DNA of 64,000 nucleotides, taken from positions 1-64,000 of the forward strand of contig JAOAIJ010000029.1 in assembly GCA_026414765.1 (NCBI GenBank), given 5' to 3'. Both the position numbers and the translations under genes were made by a program. The stretch comes from Clostridia bacterium. Its GTDB lineage: Bacteria; Bacillota; Clostridia; Acetivibrionales; DSM-27016. The notes below the pieces were generated by a model. That model was given only the letters and a program-made list of their open reading frames with translations, had not been told where the DNA came from and ran no database searches. Below, piece by piece: positions 14,990-23,968 of this stretch (positions are counted from its first letter, which is position 1; the number at the start of each line of letters is the position of its first letter).

Positions 14990-15748
14990 TTGCTAAAAAG
15001 AAGAATTATTCCAACCTTACTATTAAAAGACGGAAGAATGGTTAAGGGATCTAATTTTACAAATTTCAGGGATGTAGGTAATCCAGTAACAGCTGCTAGA
15101 GTTTACAATGCCCAAAAGGTGGACGAGCTTGTATTTTTAGATATTTGTCCCACATATGAGAGCAGGGAAAAGGTTAATGAAATAATTCGCAATGTTGCAT
15201 CAGAGTGTTTTATGCCACTGACTGTAGGTGGCGGTATTAAAAGCATAGGCGATATTAAAAACTTTTTGGAGATTGGTGCAGATAAGGTTTCTATTAATTC
15301 CGAAGCATATAGAAACCCATCGCTCATAAAGGATGCGGCGCAGAAGTTTGGAGACCAGTGTATAGTTATCAGTGTGGATTACAAAAAAACTATAGATGGA
15401 AATTTAAAAGTATTTATTGATTCGGGGCAAACACAAACTGATGTTGAGCCACTGGAATATATTAAGAGGTGTACACAGCTTGGTGCTGGTGAAATACTAT
15501 TGACTAATATTGATAGAGAAGGCACAATGCAAGGATATGACATTGAGCTAATACAGAAAGCTTCAGAAAGTGTTAATGTGCCTATTATTGCTTCAGGAGG
15601 AGCCGGAACACTCGAGGACTTATTAACAGCGTTTAACAAGGCTAAGGCAGCTGCAGTATCAGCTGGGAGTATATTCCATTTTACGGACCAAAGTCCAATA
15701 AAAGCCAGATACTATCTATCTACACATGATATAGATGTTAGGATTTGA
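14990..15748 (+). CDS. hisF: HisF-like synthase subunit for sugar amidination
   Basis: 252 residues, starting with TTG at 14990 placed 7 bases after GGAGGG (14977-14982) that lies inside the end of the hisH-like gene. (beta/alpha)8 barrel with Asp14 (KDG), Asp130 in VISVDYKK and Asp175 in NIDREGTMQGYD, and the phosphate-binding VGGGIKS and SGGAG loops. The catalytic residues of HisF are thus present. As part of the WbuX/HisH2/HisF2 set it channels ammonia to the amidotransferase. HisF from histidine synthesis is almost identical in layout, and only context separates the two. Confidence 0.85.
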   Translation: MLKRRIIPTLLLKDGRMVKGSNFTNFRDVGNPVTAARVYNAQKVDELVFLDICPTYESREKVNEIIRNVASECFMPLTVGGGIKSIGDIKNFLEIGADKVSINSEAYRNPSLIKDAAQKFGDQCIVISVDYKKTIDGNLKVFIDSGQTQTDVEPLEYIKRCTQLGAGEILLTNIDREGTMQGYDIELIQKASESVNVPIIASGGAGTLEDLLTAFNKAKAAAVSAGSIFHFTDQSPIKARYYLSTHDIDVRI

Positions 15749-15759
15749 GGAGGGTATGT

Positions 15760-16773
15760 ATGAATTTTGGCAAAGTAACACAGTGTATGCTTTTCGGGGG
15801 AGGACAATTGTTATCTGAACTAGCATTAAAACTGGTAAACGAAGGCTTTAAAGTTTTAGTTGTAACCAGTGAAAGGCACTCGGAAGAGCTTATATGTGTT
15901 GATGAGACACACTTATCACTTAAAAACTTCTTAATTGAAAAAGGAATCAATTATGTAGTTTCCTCAAATGTTAACAATGATAATGCTGTAATTAGCAGAA
16001 TTACTGATAGTACAATCGGTATTTCAATGGGGGCAGCTTGGATATTTAGGACTGAATTTATTAATCACTTTGGGGGACGATTAGTAAATTTACATGGAAC
16101 TAGACTCCCACAGGATAGAGGTGGCGGAGGATTTTCATGGAGAATCCTTAGAAGTGAGCGGCTTGGATATAGCATAATTCACCAGATAGATCCTGGAGTA
16201 GATACCGGAGATATAATTAAGTATAAGGAATATTTCTATCCACCGTCCTGTAGATTACCAGTGGATTACCAGAATTACACAATAAAGCAATATCATATTC
16301 TTTTGGAAGAATTTTTTAATGAAATTATCTCAGGAATGGATTTTCATAAGCTTAGTCAACAGGAATACCTAAGTGAATACTGGCCTAGACTTTCAACTGA
16401 TTTACATGGATATATAGATTGGAGTTGGAGACTTAGGGATATTGAGCAATTTATATGTGCATTTGATGACCCATATAGGGGAGCTTCTACTTTTATAAAC
16501 GGTATAAAGGTAAGGGTCAAAAGCTGCTTTAGCTCAACAAATGATGGAGTATTCCACCCTTTCCAAAAGGGTATTGTATATAGAATAAGTGCTGGTGCAC
16601 TATTTGTTGCAACAGAAGATGGAACACTTATAATAAAGAGTGTTAGTACGGAAAGTGGGGAAGATTTTATAAAACAAATAAGTGTTGGAGATAGGCTTTA
16701 TACTCCATTAAAGTACATCGAAGATGCTAAACTCTTCAGGGCAATTTACACACCTACAGGACTTAAAAAGTAA
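15760..16773 (+). CDS. Sugar N-formyltransferase-like protein (first of two)
   Basis: 337 residues from the ATG at 15760, directly after GAGGAGGG (15747-15754). It has the 10-formyl-tetrahydrofolate transferase fold: NLHGTRLPQDRG supplies the Asn/His pair and IDPGVDTGDI the catalytic Asp loop. The C-terminal OB-like part (about 225-330) resembles that of Fmt. Relatives such as WbkC/VioF/FdtF/PseJ formylate amino sugars on nucleotide sugars. The G-G-G-G-F-S-W segment after RG, replacing the usual RAPLNW, is unusual and may reflect a different acceptor. It is likely to put a formyl group on the nonulosonic acid precursor. Genuine Met-tRNA formyltransferase is unlikely in this position. Confidence 0.78.
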   Translation: MNFGKVTQCMLFGGGQLLSELALKLVNEGFKVLVVTSERHSEELICVDETHLSLKNFLIEKGINYVVSSNVNNDNAVISRITDSTIGISMGAAWIFRTEFINHFGGRLVNLHGTRLPQDRGGGGFSWRILRSERLGYSIIHQIDPGVDTGDIIKYKEYFYPPSCRLPVDYQNYTIKQYHILLEEFFNEIISGMDFHKLSQQEYLSEYWPRLSTDLHGYIDWSWRLRDIEQFICAFDDPYRGASTFINGIKVRVKSCFSSTNDGVFHPFQKGIVYRISAGALFVATEDGTLIIKSVSTESGEDFIKQISVGDRLYTPLKYIEDAKLFRAIYTPTGLKK

Positions 16774-16799
16774 AAGCTTATATTTTGGAGAAACTAGCT

Positions 16800-17726
16800 A
16801 TGAGAAAAAAGAGATTAGGAAAGACAAATTACTATCTTTCAGAAATTGGCTTGGGGACAGTTCAGTTTGGTCTTGACTATGGATTTAATAAAAAGTTGGA
16901 TCAAGACAGTGTGAATGAAATTCTTTCTTGTGCTAAAAAGCAGGGAATTAATTTTATTGATACGGCAAGCAGCTATGGGGATAGTGAAGAAAAAATAGGT
17001 AATTATGTTTCGCAAAATGATAATGACTTTATTATTGCAACTAAACTTGCAAAAATAAGTCCTCAGGATGTAGAAAATAAGGAAAGCATTAAAAACATTA
17101 TCTACAGTTCCGTAGAATTATCATTAAGCAATTTAAAGCTGGACAAACTAAATTTGTTACAATTACACCAAGCTGACAGCTATATAACTAATTCCGAATA
17201 TTTTTGGCATGCAATTTCAAACCTGAAGTCAGAAAATCTAATAGATAGTTTTGGCATATCTGTTTACGAGACTAAAGAGACAATAAAATTAGTAAATGAG
17301 TATAGACAATATATTGATTTTTTTCAAATACCTTATAACGTTTTTGATAGAAGATTTGATGACTTAGTTGATACATTTAAAGAGTTTAAAATTGGTATTA
17401 TTAGCAGATCTGCTTTTCTTAAGGGCGTAATCACTTGCAGGGAAGATTCTTTGCCCAAGGAATTATTTCAATTAGGAGAATATAAAAACAAGCTTAATAC
17501 CCTTGCAAAGGAGCTAGAACTAGGAGTTGACGAGTTAGTATTACAATTTGTTAATAGTAAAGATTTTATATCAACTACTATACTTGGAATAAATTCAGTT
17601 AGTGAGCTACAAAGGAATATAGATATCATCCAGGGATCTAAGATTAATAACCAGTTACACGAGCTAGAGCAACTAAAGGTAACCGATATAGCACTTATAG
17701 ACCCGCGTAATTGGACTAGTTTATAA
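16800..17726 (+). CDS. Aldo/keto reductase
   Basis: 308 residues from the ATG at 16800 (GGAG at 16787-16790). AKR barrel with the complete catalytic set: Asp and Tyr in FIDTASSYG, Lys in IATKLAK and His in LLQLHQAD. The C-terminal SRSAFLKG and TTILGINS are typical NADP-binding loops. Directly followed by a class III aminotransferase, so the pair could oxidise/reduce and aminate one carbon of the sugar. Such pairs recur in nonulosonic-acid clusters of spirochaetes and clostridia as far as I know, but the reaction has not been assigned here. Confidence 0.8.
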   Translation: MRKKRLGKTNYYLSEIGLGTVQFGLDYGFNKKLDQDSVNEILSCAKKQGINFIDTASSYGDSEEKIGNYVSQNDNDFIIATKLAKISPQDVENKESIKNIIYSSVELSLSNLKLDKLNLLQLHQADSYITNSEYFWHAISNLKSENLIDSFGISVYETKETIKLVNEYRQYIDFFQIPYNVFDRRFDDLVDTFKEFKIGIISRSAFLKGVITCREDSLPKELFQLGEYKNKLNTLAKELELGVDELVLQFVNSKDFISTTILGINSVSELQRNIDIIQGSKINNQLHELEQLKVTDIALIDPRNWTSL

Positions 17727-17745
17727 ATTACGAGGAGATGAAGTT

Positions 17746-19047
17746 ATGTCAAGAAATTACAGCAATAGTAACATTCTACTCGAAAGAGCAAAAAGGGTTA
17801 CACCATTAGGGGCACAAACTTACAGTAAGAGTTACAGGTATTTTTGTGAAGGAAACTCCCCATCTTTTATTGAAAAAGGTGAGGGGTGTTATGTATGGGA
17901 TATTGATGGAAATAAATATATTGATTTCATCTGTGCATTAGGACCTGTTATTATAGGTTATAATGATGCTCGTGTAAATAAAGCCATTATTGCTCAATTA
18001 GAAAAGGGAATTTCTTTTTCTATGTCGTCAAGGGTTGAACTAGAACTTGCAGAAAAGTTAACAGAGATAATTCCTTGCGCAGAGATGGTCAGATTTGTAA
18101 AGAACGGTTCAGATGCTACAACTGCTGCTATAAGGTTGGCAAGAGCTTATACGAATAGAGATATAGTAGCTGTATGCGGCTATCATGGAATGCACGATTG
18201 GTATATAGGTTCAACTGTTAATAATAGGGGCGTTCCTAAGCAAGTATGTGAATTAACTAAGACTTTTGAATATAATAACATTGATTCTCTGAAGGAAGTT
18301 TTTAATAAGTACCCTAATCAGGTAGCGGCTGTTATCTTAGAGCCTATTCAAGGAAATGGTGCAGAAGAAGGTTATTTGCAAGTATTAAAGGAACTTGTTC
18401 ACTCAAATGGTGCGATTTTGGTTTTTGATGAGGTAGTCTCGGGATTCAGATATGCTCTAGGCGGTGCATCAGAGCTTTATAATGTAGTGCCTGACATGGC
18501 TGCTTTTGGTAAAGGTATGGGTAATGGCCTTCCGATTTCTGTATTAGCAGGCAAAAAGGAGATTATGGAACTAATAGGCACTAAGGGAGTGTTTATTTCT
18601 ACTACTTTTGGTGGAGAGGCGTTATCATTATCTGGTGCTTTGGAAACAATTAAAGTTCTTGAGCAACCCGGAACTTATGAATATATTTGGAAGCTTGGAA
18701 AAATGATGCTAAATGGAATCCAGACTCTTGTAGAGAAGTATGATGTTAGTGAGGCTGTAAAATTGACAGGGCTACCTCCTCACGGGGGAGTAGTGTTTGA
18801 AGGAATAGGCTCATTAGATTATCTAGATATAAACTCGGTTTACCAGCAGAGAATGATAGATATGGGAATATTGACAGTTGGAGTAAATAATATTTGTTTA
18901 TCACATACGGAAAGGGAAGTTGCCAAATATTTAGAGGCTACAGAAAGTGCCATTCTAGATATTAGAAGGGCAAGAGAGAACGATTCTTTAGATGGAATTT
19001 TACATGGGGGAAAGGTTAATCCCATATTTAAGAGAAATTCTAGATAA
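17746..19047 (+). CDS. Class III PLP aminotransferase, glutamate-1-semialdehyde aminomutase-like
   Basis: 433 residues, GAGGAG ahead of the ATG. PLP-binding features: NGSDATTAAIRLARAYT, LVFDEVVSGFR and the Schiff-base Lys256 in AFGKGMGNG. It is like HemL but lacks any heme-synthesis neighbours and lies between an aldo/keto reductase and a sialic-acid-synthase-type gene. It therefore most likely transfers an amino group to a keto-sugar or ulosonic acid intermediate. It may replace the lost DegT-type aminotransferase (remnant at 12121-12240), although class III enzymes usually aminate terminal aldehydes or open-chain ketones, so an amination at another carbon is the better guess. Confidence 0.8.
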   Translation: MSRNYSNSNILLERAKRVTPLGAQTYSKSYRYFCEGNSPSFIEKGEGCYVWDIDGNKYIDFICALGPVIIGYNDARVNKAIIAQLEKGISFSMSSRVELELAEKLTEIIPCAEMVRFVKNGSDATTAAIRLARAYTNRDIVAVCGYHGMHDWYIGSTVNNRGVPKQVCELTKTFEYNNIDSLKEVFNKYPNQVAAVILEPIQGNGAEEGYLQVLKELVHSNGAILVFDEVVSGFRYALGGASELYNVVPDMAAFGKGMGNGLPISVLAGKKEIMELIGTKGVFISTTFGGEALSLSGALETIKVLEQPGTYEYIWKLGKMMLNGIQTLVEKYDVSEAVKLTGLPPHGGVVFEGIGSLDYLDINSVYQQRMIDMGILTVGVNNICLSHTEREVAKYLEATESAILDIRRARENDSLDGILHGGKVNPIFKRNSR

Positions 19048-19087
19048 GTGTAAAATGTATTAATATTTGCAATGAAAGGTATAAGAT

Positions 19088-20137
19088 ATGCCAAAATCTA
19101 TTAATATCGGATATAGAACCATAGGGGAAGGTAATCCCTGTTATATAATTGCAGAGATGTCGGCAAACCATGCTGGAGATATAAACAATGCGATGGAGAT
19201 AATTTATGCCGCAAAAGAATCAGGAGCAGACTGCATTAAAATTCAAACATATACACCGGATACTTTAACAATTGATTGTAACAACGACTACTTCCAAATA
19301 AAAGAAGGGACATGGAAGGGCGAGAATCTATACAATCTATATAAGAAGGCATATACTCCGTGGGAATGGCAGAGCGATTTAAAGAAAGAGGCAGATAAGA
19401 TAGGAATAGATTTCCTGTCCACCCCATTTGACAAGACAGCGGTAGACTTCTTAGAAAGTATAGACGTGAAATTTTATAAGATTGCGTCGTTTGAATTAGT
19501 TGATATACCTTTGATAAAATACGTTGCGTCTAAAGGAAAACCTATTATTCTTTCAACAGGCATGGCTAGCCTCGGGGAAATAGAAATGGCAGTTAAAACT
19601 ATGGAATCCCAGGGTAATGATAAAATTTGCCTGTTAAAATGTTCAAGTTCTTATCCGGCTATACCAGTTGATATGAATCTATTGACTTTAAAGCATTTAA
19701 GTGATTCCTTTGATGTACCGGTAGGGTTATCCGATCATTCGTACGGTTCGGTAAGTTCAATAGCAGCAGTGGCATTAGGTGCTAAAGTGATTGAAAAACA
19801 CTTTTGCTTAAGTAAGGAAATTGATAACCCTGATGTTTCATTTTCGATGGAACCTGATCAATTTAAAAAAATGGTTGGAGATATTAGAAATGTTGAAAAG
19901 GCTATTGGGGAAATCAGCTATGAAATATCTGAACGTGAAGCATCTAGTAGAATCTTCAGAAAATCTATATTTGTTGTTGAAAATATAAAAAAGGGTGAGT
20001 GTTTTACAGAACAAAATATAAGAGTTATTAGGCCTGGAAATGGTCTTGAGCCAAAATACTATGAAGAAGTATTGGGAGAGCGTGCATCCAGAGATATTGA
20101 CAGAGGCACTCCTTTGAACTGGAAAATGGTTGAATAG
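19088..20137 (+). CDS. Nonulosonic acid synthase (NeuB/PseI/LegI family)
   Basis: 349 residues. N-terminal TIM barrel begins with CYIIAEMSANHAGD (catalytic-metal region), then CIKIQTYTPDT, FKIASFELVD, STGMASLGEIE, LLKCSSSYPA and GLSDHSYG, all family hallmarks. Residues about 285-349 form the SAF/antifreeze-like lid (KGECFTEQNIRVIRPGNGLEP). The enzyme condenses phosphoenolpyruvate with a 6-carbon amino sugar to give a 9-carbon 2-keto acid. YKIASFE and the absence of an epimerase-type NeuC nearby, plus a PseG-like hydrolase downstream, argue for a pseudaminic/legionaminic-type rather than sialic acid product. Confidence 0.9.
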   Translation: MPKSINIGYRTIGEGNPCYIIAEMSANHAGDINNAMEIIYAAKESGADCIKIQTYTPDTLTIDCNNDYFQIKEGTWKGENLYNLYKKAYTPWEWQSDLKKEADKIGIDFLSTPFDKTAVDFLESIDVKFYKIASFELVDIPLIKYVASKGKPIILSTGMASLGEIEMAVKTMESQGNDKICLLKCSSSYPAIPVDMNLLTLKHLSDSFDVPVGLSDHSYGSVSSIAAVALGAKVIEKHFCLSKEIDNPDVSFSMEPDQFKKMVGDIRNVEKAIGEISYEISEREASSRIFRKSIFVVENIKKGECFTEQNIRVIRPGNGLEPKYYEEVLGERASRDIDRGTPLNWKMVE

Positions 20138-20150
20138 TATAAGGTAGGAG

Positions 20151-21083
20151 ATGGTTGTTATTAGAATTTTATTTATGGGTGGACATGAGCTTGGAAAAAT
20201 TGCTCTCGAAAGTCTCATTAAAAGTAACAAAAACATTATTGGTGTTGTTATAACCGATACCACAGATGAGTGGTATAAGGGTGTAGATGAGGTTGCCCAA
20301 AAGCATAGTATACTGGTTTTTAAAGAAAAGAATATTAATAATACAGACTTTGTAGTGACGGTAAGGAAAATGTCACCAGAATTAATTGTAGTAGTTAATT
20401 TCGATCAAATATTAAAAGAAGAAATTATTAGTATCCCAATAAAAGGGTGTATAAACACACATGCTTCATTACTTCCTAAATATAGGGGTAGAGCACCTCT
20501 TAATTGGGCAATTATTAATGGTGAAAAGGAAACCGGTGTTACAGTACACTATATAAATAAAGGTATTGATACAGGCGATATAATAGTTCAGGTTAGTATA
20601 GATATTGAAGAGAATGATTATATAGAAGATATTCTAGGAAAAGTAAAGAAAGTATATTCATATATAGTTAAAGATAGTGTTGAGAAAATTATTAAAGGTA
20701 CAGTTGTTCCTATAAAACAAGATATATCTAGTGGGTGCTATTGTTCAAAAAGAACGCCTAAGGATGGTCAGATAAACTGGGATAAGCCAGCAATACAAAT
20801 ATATAACTTAATTAGGGCTACCTCTGAACCTTATCCAGGTTCTTATACTTATTATAACGGGTTTAAGGTTATCATTTGGAAAGCAGAATTGGCAGAACAG
20901 GATCAGAAACATAGAGAGTATAAAAATGGGAAGGTTCTAGAGGTTCGGGATAATCATATTTTAGTGAAATCTGTGGGTAATAATTTGAAGATTACCAAGT
21001 ACGACATAATAAGTGATAAAAACCAATTTGTTAGAATAAGAGAAAATGAAAGTTTTAATTTCAAGGATGATATAAATGATTAA
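20151..21083 (+). CDS. Sugar N-formyltransferase-like protein (second of two)
   Basis: 310 residues from the ATG at 20151. The strong purine run AGGTAGGAG abuts this ATG; using AAGG (20141-20144) as the ribosome site gives normal spacing. The family usually begins M-R-I-L-F-M-G, which would correspond to an ATT at 20160. Canonical Fmt-type motifs are complete: NTHASLLPKYRGRAPLNWAI gives the Asn/His pair and KGIDTGDI the Asp. It is closer to typical Fmt/ArnA-type formyltransferases than the paralogue at 15760. It overlaps the PseG-like gene by 8 bases. It is expected to formylate an amino sugar, taking the place of the usual PseH/LegH acetyltransferase; that substitution is inferred. Confidence 0.8.
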   Translation: MVVIRILFMGGHELGKIALESLIKSNKNIIGVVITDTTDEWYKGVDEVAQKHSILVFKEKNINNTDFVVTVRKMSPELIVVVNFDQILKEEIISIPIKGCINTHASLLPKYRGRAPLNWAIINGEKETGVTVHYINKGIDTGDIIVQVSIDIEENDYIEDILGKVKKVYSYIVKDSVEKIIKGTVVPIKQDISSGCYCSKRTPKDGQINWDKPAIQIYNLIRATSEPYPGSYTYYNGFKVIIWKAELAEQDQKHREYKNGKVLEVRDNHILVKSVGNNLKITKYDIISDKNQFVRIRENESFNFKDDIND

Positions 21084-22155
21084 AGTAGCCTTTAGGGCGG
21101 ATGGTGGACCGCAAATGGGAATGGGGCATATTATAAGATGCCTTTCATTAGCCAGCGAATTTAGAAAGCAAGGTTTTGATGTAATTTTTCTCAGTAAATA
21201 TCAAGAAGGAATTGATCGGATAATTAATGAAAAATTTGAAATTTTCCGCTTAGAAAGCACATTTAGTGCTGTAGAGCATGAACAAGGATTCCATTATGGA
21301 GATATGTTATCTTTGGAAAAAGAAGCAGGAGAAATAATAAAGTGCATTAATGAAAACTGTATTGATATATTGGTTGTAGACAGTTATAACGTAACACATG
21401 AGTATTTACTGCTAATAAAAAAATTTGTAAAGATACTTTCATATATTGATGATATTAATAAGTTTACATACCCTGTTAATATTCTTATAAATGGAAATAT
21501 TACAGGAGAATATATGAATTATACCAAATACTATAATGATGAGATTATGCTGCTAGGGCCTAAATACAATTTAATAAGAAATGAGTTTAAAAATATTCCT
21601 TTAAGAAGTATTAATAGAAAGATAAATAAGATAATGATAACTACGGGAGGAGCTGATCCGTACAATCTTACCTGTAAGATAGTAGAGGATTTAATGGAAG
21701 ATAGTTACTTTAACAATATTACTTTTAATATTATTGTTGGTAATGCGTTTACAAATAAAGAGGAAATAATAAAAATGGTTGGAAGATATAGTAATTTAAT
21801 CCTACATGAAAATGTGAAAAGTATGGCCAAAATTATGCTCGATTCAGATATAGCAATATCATCAGGTGGAAGTACTCTTTATGAATTATGTGCTTGCGGG
21901 ACTCCAACTACGGCAATTATCCTTGCAAATAATCAGGAGTTCATAGTAAAAAAGATGGATGAGGCTGGATATGTAATTGATTTAGGATGGTATAATGAAA
22001 TGAAAAAAGATATCATAACAAAAAAGATAAAGCAACTATCTGAGAACTATAGCCATAGACTTGAATTGTGTAAAAGAGCAATAGGATTGATAGATGGTTA
22101 TGGAACAGAGCGGATAGTTGAAGTCTTTAGAAAGTATATTAATGTATTGTTGTAA
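21076..22155 (+). CDS. PseG-like UDP-sugar hydrolase
   Basis: 359 residues, start overlapping the previous stop by 8 bases (ATGATTAA). GT-B type fold with the PseG signature RADGGPQMGMGHIIRCLSLA at the N-terminus, a GGADPYNLTCKI nucleotide-binding turn and SGGSTLYELCACGTPT near residue 275. PseG removes UDP from a 2,4-diamido-trideoxyhexose to release the sugar that PseI condenses with PEP. This completes the dehydratase - (lost aminotransferase) - acyl/formyl transferase - hydrolase - synthase - cytidylyltransferase route. After its TAA the reading frame stays open for 29 more codons (to about 22245) without a start, which may be chance. Confidence 0.87.
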   Translation: MIKVAFRADGGPQMGMGHIIRCLSLASEFRKQGFDVIFLSKYQEGIDRIINEKFEIFRLESTFSAVEHEQGFHYGDMLSLEKEAGEIIKCINENCIDILVVDSYNVTHEYLLLIKKFVKILSYIDDINKFTYPVNILINGNITGEYMNYTKYYNDEIMLLGPKYNLIRNEFKNIPLRSINRKINKIMITTGGADPYNLTCKIVEDLMEDSYFNNITFNIIVGNAFTNKEEIIKMVGRYSNLILHENVKSMAKIMLDSDIAISSGGSTLYELCACGTPTTAIILANNQEFIVKKMDEAGYVIDLGWYNEMKKDIITKKIKQLSENYSHRLELCKRAIGLIDGYGTERIVEVFRKYINVLL

Positions 22156-22303
22156 TGTGTTCTAAAGCAACTCGGTGAACTAAAATGCATAAGCCTAAAA
22201 GGGGATTTGGAACTATCGCTAGCTGTTCTGTTTTTTGAAGCGGTCTAAAATTTGTTCAATTCAAAGGGTTTATATAGATTATAATATAAGTGAAGGTAAT
22301 ATA

Positions 22304-23851
22304 ATGGAAAAAACTGATTCATTAAAAAAAAGGTATTTATATAAGCTGCTTACAAATATTGCAGGTTTCTGTATAAGCCTTTTTTCACAGGGTATAGTTT
22401 TGAGGGGTCTTGGACCTAAGAATTTTGGTGATTTTAACTTCTTAACAAGTAATTTATCGCAAATAGTCAGTTTCTTTGACATGGGCTCTTCAATAGGGTT
22501 TTATACAAAATTATCAAAAAGGCCAAAGGAAAAAGGATTAGTTTACTATTACCTGTATTTTGTTGGGATAGTATTTTTTTTAATCTTTGTATTTGTTCTT
22601 ATGACTCATCTAACAACGATTTATGAGAAATTGTGGCCAGATCAGGCATTGAAATTTATTTATCTCGCTGCAGGGTATGCAATAATAAATTGGGCTCTTC
22701 AAATAATAAATAGTATAGGGGATGCATTTGGTCTCACGGTTTCAACTGAGCGAGCTCGGATAGCACAAAAAATATTTAATGCTGTAGTAATTATGCTCTT
22801 TTTCTACCTTGGTGTTTTAAATCTTACTAATTACTTTTTGTGTTATTATTTATCAATGCTTTTATTGATTTTTTTATTAGCAAGAATAATTAACAAGGAC
22901 AATAATATATTTAAAGGACACTGGAAGGCATCAATACAAGATATTAAAGAATATACATATGAGTTTTATACTTACTGCCATCCTCTTTTTATTTATTCTT
23001 TTTTTGGGGTATTATTCTCTATTTTAGATAGGTGGATGCTTCAAAGTTTTGCAGGAAGTGTTCAACAGGGTTTTTTTGGACTTTCGTATCAGTTAAGCTC
23101 AATATGTTTTGCTTTTACGGGTGCAATGACGCCGTTATTAACAAGAGAATTTTCTATTGCATATGCTAATAAAGATTTTAGCGGTATGGCAAGATTGTTT
23201 CGACGGTTTATTCCACTTATGTATTCAGTTACGGCTTTTTTTGCATGTTTTACAGCTGTACAAGCCGAAAAAGTAATTTATATACTTGGGGGGACTTCTT
23301 ATAAAGGTGCACTTTTACCGGTTATAATAATGGCTTTTTACCCGATTCATCAGACTTATGGGCAGATGAGCGGCAGCATTTTTTATGCAGCTGATAAAAC
23401 GAAGACATATAGAAATATTGGAATAACTCTCATGGTTGTCGGTCTACCGATTACATATATATTAATTGCGCCAAAAAGCATAATGGGTCTAGATACTGGA
23501 GCAGTAGGCTTGGCTGCAAAGATGGTTCTTATGCAGTTTCTCGGGGTAAATGTACAGCTATACTTTAATGCAAAATTGTTAAAGTTAAAGTTTTGGAAAT
23601 ATGTGCTACATCAACTTATTAGTGTTAGTTTTTTCATTGGTATAGGATTAGTTTCAGCTATTATAGGAGATATACTTTTAGGACTAAAAGAAAATACTTT
23701 TGCTAGCTTTATAGTTGAAGGGGTAATATACACTGTAATTGTACTTGTATTAGTGTATTTAATACCTGAAATAGTGGGACTAAGCAAAAAGGATGTTAAG
23801 TCATTCTCGAATATACTTATAACTAAGTATATATCTAGATTGAAGGATTGA
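22304..23851 (+). CDS. Wzx-type polysaccharide flippase
   Basis: 515 residues from the ATG at 22304 (AAGG upstream); an upstream in-frame TTG would add 23 implausible residues. Twelve or more hydrophobic segments, and an N-terminal LLTNIAGFCISLFSQGIVLR helix followed by LGPKNFGDFNF, typical of the MOP/PST (Wzx) family. Translocates undecaprenyl-linked oligosaccharide across the membrane. With two Wzy_C proteins and an initiating transferase in the same locus, assembly follows a Wzx/Wzy-like route, rather than the ABC-transporter route of the characterised Geobacillus S-layer glycans. Confidence 0.9.
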   Translation: MEKTDSLKKRYLYKLLTNIAGFCISLFSQGIVLRGLGPKNFGDFNFLTSNLSQIVSFFDMGSSIGFYTKLSKRPKEKGLVYYYLYFVGIVFFLIFVFVLMTHLTTIYEKLWPDQALKFIYLAAGYAIINWALQIINSIGDAFGLTVSTERARIAQKIFNAVVIMLFFYLGVLNLTNYFLCYYLSMLLLIFLLARIINKDNNIFKGHWKASIQDIKEYTYEFYTYCHPLFIYSFFGVLFSILDRWMLQSFAGSVQQGFFGLSYQLSSICFAFTGAMTPLLTREFSIAYANKDFSGMARLFRRFIPLMYSVTAFFACFTAVQAEKVIYILGGTSYKGALLPVIIMAFYPIHQTYGQMSGSIFYAADKTKTYRNIGITLMVVGLPITYILIAPKSIMGLDTGAVGLAAKMVLMQFLGVNVQLYFNAKLLKLKFWKYVLHQLISVSFFIGIGLVSAIIGDILLGLKENTFASFIVEGVIYTVIVLVLVYLIPEIVGLSKKDVKSFSNILITKYISRLKD

Positions 23852-23968
23852 CACAATACTGTATTAGAAATACTATTTCTAATTACATACAAGTTAATTA
23901 CTTGAGGGAGAATTTATATATTATTGAGTAACTATTTGTGTGTGGAAAAGGTTATGGAGGGAATTGAA

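Noticed and set aside
14370-15748. Histidine biosynthesis genes hisH/hisF
   Set aside because: No other his gene is present and they directly follow a WbuX-type sugar amidotransferase, their known partner in glycan loci.
17746-19047. HemL for tetrapyrrole synthesis
   Set aside because: No hem genes nearby; its neighbours are nonulosonic-acid enzymes.
15760-21083. Methionyl-tRNA formyltransferase (fmt)
   Set aside because: Two copies within a sugar cluster, no def or other translation genes nearby; sugar formyltransferase is the better reading.
22210-22236. Terminator ahead of the flippase (GAAC/GTTC plus T run)
   Set aside because: Only 4 bp of stem; too weak to call.
22156-22245. Open stretch after the pseG-like stop as a gene or readthrough extension
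   Set aside because: 29 codons with no start or ribosome site and no recognisable match; could be chance.
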